Below, piece after piece: positions 32,994 through 37,992 of a stretch of DNA of 37,992 nt. The translations under genes and the position numbers were made by a program. The stretch is from an uncultured Lachnospiraceae bacterium. Lineage in GTDB: Bacteria > Bacillota > Clostridia > Lachnospirales > Lachnospiraceae. Location: assembly GCA_910577955.1 (NCBI GenBank), contig CAJTNC010000028.1, forward strand, positions 1-37,992, given 5' to 3'. Each line of letters starts with the position of its first letter. Position 1 is the stretch's first letter. The notes below the pieces were generated by a model. The model searched no databases. It saw only the letters and a list, made by a program, of their open reading frames with translations, and was not told where the DNA came from.

Positions 32994-33906
32994 CTAAGCC
33001 GGGCAACTGTTCTTTCTTTTCTTTCCGCTCCAGTTTCTCCAGTTCTTTGAGTTCTTTAAGTTCTTCCGTGGAAGTATGGTCTTTCCTGTTTTTATGGCGC
33101 TTCTTAAAACGAAGCTGCTCCACCTTATATTCTTTCAATTCCTTCTCATCATTGACCTCCACCAGCACTTTTACAAGCTGGCGCAGGATATTGACGCTCT
33201 GCACTTCCCCTTTCAATCCGTCTTCCGTCGTCACATAGTCCCCGACATTCGGAAGCTTCCTGTTTAATTCTTCGTAGATTTCTTCCTCATTATTCAGACA
33301 GCACATCAATCTGCCGCAGACACCGGAAATTTTTGTCGGGTTCAAAGAAAGGTTCTGTTCCTTTGCCATCTTGATAGAAACCGGCGCAAAGTCGGACAGA
33401 TACGTATTACAGCACAACGGCCTGCCGCAGATGCCGATGCCTCCCACTATCTTCGTCTCATCCCTGACGCCGATCTGCCGCAGTTCGATCCTTGTCTTAA
33501 ACACTGACGCCAGATCCTTCACCAATTCCCTGAAGTCAATGCGCCCGTCCGCCGTAAAGTAAAAGAGCACTTTATTATTATCAAACGTGTATTCCGCGTC
33601 GATGAGCTTCATTTCCAGCTTATGCTTTTTTATTTTTTCAAGACAGATCTGAAACGCTTCTTTTTCCTTTTTCCTGTTCGTCGCTTCCTGCTCAATGTCC
33701 TTTTCCGCCGCCAGACGAAGCACCGGTTTTAACGGCTGCATTGCCTTCGTCTCCTCTATCTCCCTCGGCGGCATCACTACCGTGCCGAATTCAACCCCCT
33801 GAGAGGTCTCAACGATCACATGATCACCTCTTTTTATCGAAAACTCCTTAGGGGAAAAATAATAAATCTTACCCGCCGTCCGGAATCTCACACCGATTAC
33901 TTTCAT
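32986..33906 (-). CDS. ricT: RicT/YaaT, PSP1 domain protein
   Basis: The 306-residue protein has the PSP1 domain (YYFSPKEFSIKRGDHVIVETSQGVEFGTVV) and the cysteine clusters C160, C165-C166 and C197, C202-C203. In B. subtilis RicT cysteines contribute to [4Fe-4S] clusters held with RicA and RicF, and the complex promotes RNase Y maturation of transcripts, sporulation and competence. The C-terminal ~45 residues are highly charged and Lys/Glu-rich. It follows holB by 30 bases and precedes the trmN6-like gene with overlap. RicA and RicF are not in the window. Confidence 0.95.
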   Translation of the reverse strand: MKVIGVRFRTAGKIYYFSPKEFSIKRGDHVIVETSQGVEFGTVVMPPREIEETKAMQPLKPVLRLAAEKDIEQEATNRKKEKEAFQICLEKIKKHKLEMKLIDAEYTFDNNKVLFYFTADGRIDFRELVKDLASVFKTRIELRQIGVRDETKIVGGIGICGRPLCCNTYLSDFAPVSIKMAKEQNLSLNPTKISGVCGRLMCCLNNEEEIYEELNRKLPNVGDYVTTEDGLKGEVQSVNILRQLVKVLVEVNDEKELKEYKVEQLRFKKRHKNRKDHTSTEELKELKELEKLERKEKKEQLPGLDE

Positions 33907-33936
33907 CTATAACCTCCAAATCCTGCCATGCAGCAA

Positions 33937-34926
33937 CTAATTTTCCTGAATCGTGATAAATAAAAGTTCCATCACCAACTCAAAATTCACATTGGCACGC
34001 AGTCTGCTCTTAGCGCTTTCCAATGCTCTCAGAATATTTTCTATCCCCTCGTAGGCGCTCTTGTCAGCCGCCTTTCTAATATACTGTATTTCCTCCCTGA
34101 AAATCAAGTGGTTTGTGTCATTTGTCGCTTTAAAGAGAAGCACGTCCCGATACCAGATCGAGAGAACATCCAGATATTCGTTGACGTCTATATGGTACTC
34201 GCGAATTTTTTTGACTGCTGTCATCACTTCGTGCAGTTCCATATTTCGTATATTTTTCACAAGGCTTAACGCTTCTCCGCGGATGTTGTCAAATTCCTCG
34301 CTCGTGGCAAGCTGCTTCGCCTGTCCGATATTTCCTCTGGCAAATGCGACACATATGTCAGCTTTATAATCGGGAATCATCAGATCCTTTTTCAGATATT
34401 CCTTCACCAGTTCATCCGGCACAGGTTTCATAGAGAGCGTCACGCAGCGGCTCAAAATCGTCGGCAAAAATGCTTCAAGATTTGTCGTCAGGATCACTAT
34501 CACCGCGTAGGCCGGCGGCTCCTCCAACGTCTTTAAGAGCGCGTTCTGCGCCTGCGGCGTCATCTTCTCTCCCTCGCTTATGATATAGATCTTATAGGGG
34601 CTGCTGTAGGGTTTGATTGCAATGTCCCCGTTGATCTGACTGCGCACATCTTCCACGCCGATGGAATTGGGTTTTTCATGCCCTACATAGATGATGTCCG
34701 GCTGATTTCCGGTCTGGAACTGTTTGCAGGAACGGCATTCCCCGCATGGCTCTATTCCCTGTTCCTCACATTGCAGCGTGGCTGCAAAAATCTTCGCAAT
34801 AAATTCTTTCCCCGAAAAATGCTCCCCCTGAATAATGTAGGCATGGGAAATTATCTTTTGCGATACTATATTTTGTAAATACTCTTTGATATGCTCCTGC
34901 CCGATAATATCCTTAAAACTACGCAT
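33937..34926 (-). CDS. holB: DNA polymerase III delta' subunit
   Basis: The 329-residue clamp-loader subunit starts FKDIIGQEHIKEYLQNIVSQKIISHAYIIQG. The Walker A position reads GEHFSGKE (34-41). A zinc-binding module has C53, C61, C64 and C67. KTLEEPPAYAVIVILTTNLEAFLPTILSRC is the typical delta'/DnaX signature with the SRC motif. It lies between yaaR and ricT as in Bacillus. Confidence 0.94.
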   Translation of the reverse strand: MRSFKDIIGQEHIKEYLQNIVSQKIISHAYIIQGEHFSGKEFIAKIFAATLQCEEQGIEPCGECRSCKQFQTGNQPDIIYVGHEKPNSIGVEDVRSQINGDIAIKPYSSPYKIYIISEGEKMTPQAQNALLKTLEEPPAYAVIVILTTNLEAFLPTILSRCVTLSMKPVPDELVKEYLKKDLMIPDYKADICVAFARGNIGQAKQLATSEEFDNIRGEALSLVKNIRNMELHEVMTAVKKIREYHIDVNEYLDVLSIWYRDVLLFKATNDTNHLIFREEIQYIRKAADKSAYEGIENILRALESAKSRLRANVNFELVMELLFITIQEN

Positions 34927-34975
34927 AGCCCCCTCCCGCCTTTCTCTTCCGTTCCGCCGGAATAATCGGCGTCCG

Positions 34976-35416
34976 TCAGGTGAAAATATCCAACAACAGT
35001 CCCTCTATCTCCCCAATCTTTCCGAGGATCAAAAGGTTGTCTTTTTCATCCTTCATCAGCTCCTGTGCCAGATCATCCAAATTCTGGTCAATCAGCCTGA
35101 TAATACCGTACACGCGGTGCCGCCCCCTCCTATCCAGAAAATTTTCTCTGGAAAAATGGTGGGAACGTGTCACCACTTCATTCAAAAAATCTTTGATAAG
35201 CCCTCTGTAACGCTTCATATCCTTTACGTCCCGACGCTTCCCCAACTTCTTTCCCTGCATCGTGATCTCTTCCATGAGCGCCGTCAGTCTGGCCTGCAAT
35301 TCCTGCTCCTCCACGCGGCTGGCCAATGTAAACTTAAAACTGCCGTCCGCAGGCGTCTCTTTCGGCGCCTGCTGCACCTGCGACACCTGTGTCAGTTGAT
35401 TTACTTTTATATCCAA
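34976..35416 (-). CDS. yaaR: YaaR family protein (DUF327)
   Basis: The 146-residue helical protein has the usual family length. The C-terminal half (KRYRGLIKDFLNEVVTRSHHFSRENFLDRRGRHRVYGIIRLIDQNLDDLAQELM) is strongly typical of DUF327. The start is taken as TTG (35414-35416), giving MDIKVNQLTQV, with AAGGAG at good distance; the open frame upstream overlaps the previous gene and has no signal. It lies 14 bases after the guanylate kinase-like gene. The function is unknown. Confidence 0.88.
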   Translation of the reverse strand: MDIKVNQLTQVSQVQQAPKETPADGSFKFTLASRVEEQELQARLTALMEEITMQGKKLGKRRDVKDMKRYRGLIKDFLNEVVTRSHHFSRENFLDRRGRHRVYGIIRLIDQNLDDLAQELMKDEKDNLLILGKIGEIEGLLLDIFT

Positions 35417-35430
35417 GACGCCTTCTCCTT

Positions 35431-36048
35431 CTATTCCTTCTTCTGATCCGTCTCTTGTTTCCCGCATGTCTCTTTAATGTAGCAAAGAATTTCCGCAAGA
35501 CATCTGTCCAGATCATCATTTACAAACCGCTTTCCGATTCCCGCCGCCCTGATCTTCTCCTCTCCAAAATCCTGCGTATCCGCCAGAAAACGCCTGCACA
35601 TCTCCTCATATTGCGGCACTTCCTGCGCTCGCTCCCTGTCTAACGCCCTCTGCAGTCGCACGCCGTCATCCAGATCGATAAACACCGGCAGCATCCGCTC
35701 CTTTCCGAAATAGTCGCGGACTTTCTCATAGGACTCCAACGTCCCTATCATCAGATAATTTCTCTCAGGTTCAAAATCATCCTCCTGCGCCACGGTAAAA
35801 TAGCGCCACCCGCCCTGTACCGTACGGTAAAGTCTGTCTTCTATTACCTTGCCTTCCCGCTGCAGCTTCTGAAATCCTTCCTCGTCTGTAAAGTGATATT
35901 CCACGCCTTCCTTTTCACCGACCCTTATCGGTCTTGTCGTGTAGAGGGCCACCGTATGAAGTGAAAGTTCTTTCTCTTCCAAAAGTTTTTTATACACAGT
36001 GTCTTTTCCAGATGAACTTTTCCCCATAAGATAGACGATCTTCCCCAT
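35431..36048 (-). CDS. Guanylate kinase-like protein with atypical P-loop
   Basis: The 205-residue protein has a guanylate kinase fold: P-loop G9-K-S-S-S-G14-K15-D16-T17, the GMP-binding region TTRPIRVGEKEGVEYHFTDEEGF, and a lid with DRERAQEVPQYEEMCRRFLAD. The P-loop has Asp where Ser or Thr normally follows the lysine (GKS/T), so activity may differ from classical Gmk. The start ATG (36046-36048) has GAGG upstream. It occupies the place that tmk holds between yaaO and yaaR in B. subtilis. A canonical gmk is probably elsewhere in the genome. Confidence 0.78.
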   Translation of the reverse strand: MGKIVYLMGKSSSGKDTVYKKLLEEKELSLHTVALYTTRPIRVGEKEGVEYHFTDEEGFQKLQREGKVIEDRLYRTVQGGWRYFTVAQEDDFEPERNYLMIGTLESYEKVRDYFGKERMLPVFIDLDDGVRLQRALDRERAQEVPQYEEMCRRFLADTQDFGEEKIRAAGIGKRFVNDDLDRCLAEILCYIKETCGKQETDQKKE

Positions 36049-36129
36049 AAAAACCTCAATCCCGCCGTATTTTAAATCCAGACGCATACACAGTTATAGT
36101 GTAACATACTTTCCCTTTTAAAAGAAGAG

Positions 36130-37584
36130 TTATTTCCTGCCAGAATGCATATTTCCCGTCAGAACACATATTTTACCGTCGTCCGAAATCCCTGTGAGAT
36201 ACTCTTTTCTTTCCCTGCACTCTCTCATCAGGAGAATCTGTTTTTCTCCGATCATTTCCCCGGGCACAAGAAGCGGAATACCGGGGGGATAAAAATATAG
36301 AAAACCACCGCTTACTCTGCCCGCCGCTTCTTCCGGCAATACCCATTCTTTTTTTTCGGCCGCAGCCTCATAAATGCACAGGCCGGAAAATGCCGGCTTG
36401 ATATCGTACGCACCGGCTGCCCCCTCCTCTTTCTCAAGACCTTTATCGACCTCCGCCAATGCACGGATCAAACGCTCTACGCCCTCCTGTGTGTCCATGC
36501 CTGTCAGAATACCGACCGCGCAGGACACCGATGCCATTTCCATCTGCAAATGATATTTCTGCAATAGTATCTGATATAACTCACGACCACTCATATTCGT
36601 ATTTTTTACGGATATGACCAGTTTCCCGGGATCTCTGTCCTCCCCCTGCGGCAGTATTCTGATGTGAGAAAATTCCGCCGCTTTTTTATCAATCTGTTCC
36701 CTGAAAGCCAGCAGCCTTCCATAGCTTTTTTTTCCTTCGCATTCGATATATCTGACACAGGCATCAATACTTGCCATTAACAGATAGGACGGACTGCTGC
36801 TCTGGTAAATCCGCAGATAGTCCTTCAGCCGCTCCCTGTCCACAAGCGTCCCCTGTACATGTAAAAGCGCCGTCTGCGTCAATGCCGGCAAAGTCTTGTG
36901 GACACTGTTGATCACAATATCCGCCCCACATTCCACAGCACTCTTTGGCGCCCTATCAGACAGCGCGAAATGAGCGCCATGAGCTTCATCCACAATAAGA
37001 GGAACACCGCAGGCATGCACCGCCTCAACAATAGCCCGAATATCCGATATGATGCCGTCATAGGTCGGTGAAGTGATCACCACACCGCAGATATCTTGTC
37101 TGCCTTCCAAGTGCTTTTCTATCTGCGCTGCGCTTATCTCGCCCTGAATATCGAACTCCTCTATCGTCTCCGGCCACAAATATTCCGCTTCCAAACGATT
37201 CAACAGCACCGCATTGTATACTGATTTATGACAGTTCCTCGCCATCAGGAGTTTCTTTCCCTCTCTGGCTGCCGCTGAAACGGCGCTCAAAATTCCGCCC
37301 GTGCTGCCATTCACCAAAAAGAAACTTTCTTCCGCATGATAAACCCGCGCCGCCCGCCGCTGCAAGGAAAGTAGCAGTCCTTTCGCATCATGCAGGTTAT
37401 CAAAACCTTCTATTTCTGTAATATCGTACCGATACAAAGCGGAAACAGGCCAACCGCTTCGCTTATGGTACGGCCAACCGCTTCGCTTATGGCCGGGCAT
37501 GTGAAAAGGGTAATAGTCCGATTCGCTGTATTGTTCCAATTCCTGCCAAAGACTGTCCATATCTATTTCCTGTCGCATCCTCAT
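36130..37584 (-). CDS. Orn/Lys/Arg decarboxylase family protein (YaaO-like)
   Basis: The 484-residue PLP enzyme has the family N-terminal PFHMPGHKR, the YDITEIEGFDNLH segment, VNGSTGGILSAVSA, the DEAHGAH motif (199-205) and the Schiff-base lysine K230 in INSVHKTLPALTQTALLH. Members decarboxylate ornithine, lysine or arginine for polyamine synthesis or acid resistance; the substrate is not evident. Directly after HMPGHKR, eight residues (HKRSGWPY) are tandemly duplicated by a 24-base repeat. The true start could be the third ATG (37558-37560, MDSLWQELEQ), which has AGGA in front. It begins the cluster that runs to rsmI. Confidence 0.88.
   Translation of the reverse strand: MRMRQEIDMDSLWQELEQYSESDYYPFHMPGHKRSGWPYHKRSGWPVSALYRYDITEIEGFDNLHDAKGLLLSLQRRAARVYHAEESFFLVNGSTGGILSAVSAAAREGKKLLMARNCHKSVYNAVLLNRLEAEYLWPETIEEFDIQGEISAAQIEKHLEGRQDICGVVITSPTYDGIISDIRAIVEAVHACGVPLIVDEAHGAHFALSDRAPKSAVECGADIVINSVHKTLPALTQTALLHVQGTLVDRERLKDYLRIYQSSSPSYLLMASIDACVRYIECEGKKSYGRLLAFREQIDKKAAEFSHIRILPQGEDRDPGKLVISVKNTNMSGRELYQILLQKYHLQMEMASVSCAVGILTGMDTQEGVERLIRALAEVDKGLEKEEGAAGAYDIKPAFSGLCIYEAAAEKKEWVLPEEAAGRVSGGFLYFYPPGIPLLVPGEMIGEKQILLMRECRERKEYLTGISDDGKICVLTGNMHSGRK
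37448..37495. repeat. 24-base tandem duplication inside the decarboxylase gene
   Basis: Two adjacent units start GGCCAACCGCTTCGCTTATGG (37448 and 37472) and are identical over 21 of 24 bases, differing only in the last three. The duplication is in frame and adds eight residues to the product near the start of the PLP domain. Confidence 0.95.
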
Positions 37585-37671
37585 TTTTCACTGTATTTCT
37601 TTACCAGTATAGCATTGCGGAGTACAAAAATAAACCCTTTTGGTGCTGCAGTCTAAAACCGCAATCACATG

Positions 37672-37714
37672 AAAAAACCCTTATAATCGCTACATCGTAG
37701 CTTTTATAAGGGTT
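37672..37714 (-). terminator. Terminator after the tRNA cluster
   Basis: Read on the minus strand: AACCCTTATAA, inner pair GCTAC/GTAGC, then TTATAAGGGTT followed by TTTTCATG. The stem is nearly continuous for about 18 pairs. It lies directly after tRNA-Phe. Confidence 0.85.
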
Positions 37715-37720
37715 AATCAA

Positions 37721-37793
<73 letters not shown>

Positions 37794-37811
37794 ATCAGGC
37801 TTTCGCCTTAG

Positions 37812-37885
<74 letters not shown>

Positions 37886-37918
37886 ATAATATATTCAATT
37901 TATTTGGCATTCGCCAAC

Positions 37919-37992
37919 TGGATGGAGGTGGATTCGAACCACCGAAGCAATTTGCAGCAGATTTACAGTCTGTCCCCTTTGGCCACTCGGGA
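37919..37992 (-). tRNA. tRNA-Tyr (anticodon GTA), 5' end cut by the window edge
   Basis: Minus-strand CAGACTGTAAATCTG gives anticodon GTA. The long variable arm (CTGCTGCAAATTGCTTC), the T-arm GGTTCGAATCC and the acceptor end TCCATCC plus A are visible. The first bases, expected as GGATGGA, lie beyond position 37992. Confidence 0.93.

Noticed and set aside
36088..36129. Promoter between the decarboxylase and guanylate kinase-like genes
   Set aside because: Only a partial TATAAC-like element on the minus strand; the gap is short and co-transcription is more likely.
37600..37625. Promoter of the decarboxylase gene
   Set aside because: A TATACT is present on the minus strand upstream of the start, but no acceptable -35 lies at the right distance, so it was not listed.

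Overview
The window looks like chromosomal DNA of a spore-forming member of the Clostridia, most likely Lachnospiraceae. The evidence is spmA/spmB spore-maturation genes, a complete F-type ATP synthase operon whose c subunit carries the Na+-binding residue pattern, gene families largely confined to this group (DUF6128-, DUF6179- and DUF6323-like proteins), tRNA genes without encoded CCA, an SRP RNA that appears to carry an Alu-like domain, and a yaaO-yaaR-holB-ricT-trmN6-rsmI neighbourhood that parallels the Bacillus subtilis yaaO-rsmI region. Nearly all genes lie on the minus strand, so the transcription order runs from high to low coordinates. Plus-strand exceptions are the DUF402 gene, tadA, the SRP RNA and a DUF885 peptidase-like gene.

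Layout from the right edge, in transcription order. (1) tRNA-Tyr (cut by the window edge), initiator tRNA-fMet and tRNA-Phe, ending at a strong terminator. (2) A housekeeping cluster: Orn/Lys/Arg decarboxylase-like gene, atypical guanylate kinase-like gene, yaaR, holB, ricT, trmN6-like methyltransferase and rsmI. An acyl carrier protein gene follows, with its own promoter overlapping the rsmI stop codon. (3) spmA-spmB, converging with a DUF885 membrane-anchored peptidase-like gene. (4) A MalY/PatB-type C-S lyase, preceded by a large imperfect palindrome. (5) A DUF6323/DUF6179 gene pair, then metG and an overlapping GNAT acetyltransferase. (6) An orphan MsmK/UgpC-type sugar ABC ATPase and a CdaR/PucR-type regulator. 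(7) A DUF6128-like protein converging on tadA and the SRP RNA. (8) The ATP synthase operon atpZ-atpI-atpB-E-F-H-A-G-D-C. (9) Two uncharacterised genes, one of them an 850-residue membrane-anchored protein with a degenerate papain-like C-terminal region. (10) A BlaI-type repressor and an M56 (BlaR1-like) metalloprotease with an unusual C-terminal sensor, expressed from a promoter flanked by two inverted operator-like boxes. (11) A DUF362 protein. (12) The N-terminal part of a secreted RHS/wall-associated type protein that appears truncated.

Most of the window is core housekeeping sequence. No phage, IS element, CRISPR array or recognised defence system was seen. The least explained parts are the BlaI/M56 pair with no resistance gene beside it, the 850-residue protein, the DUF6179/DUF6323 pair, two large intergenic palindromes, an in-frame 24-bp tandem duplication in the decarboxylase gene, and a terminator hairpin that contains the ribosome binding site of the next gene. 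All family assignments come from reading the translated sequences. No database search was run.
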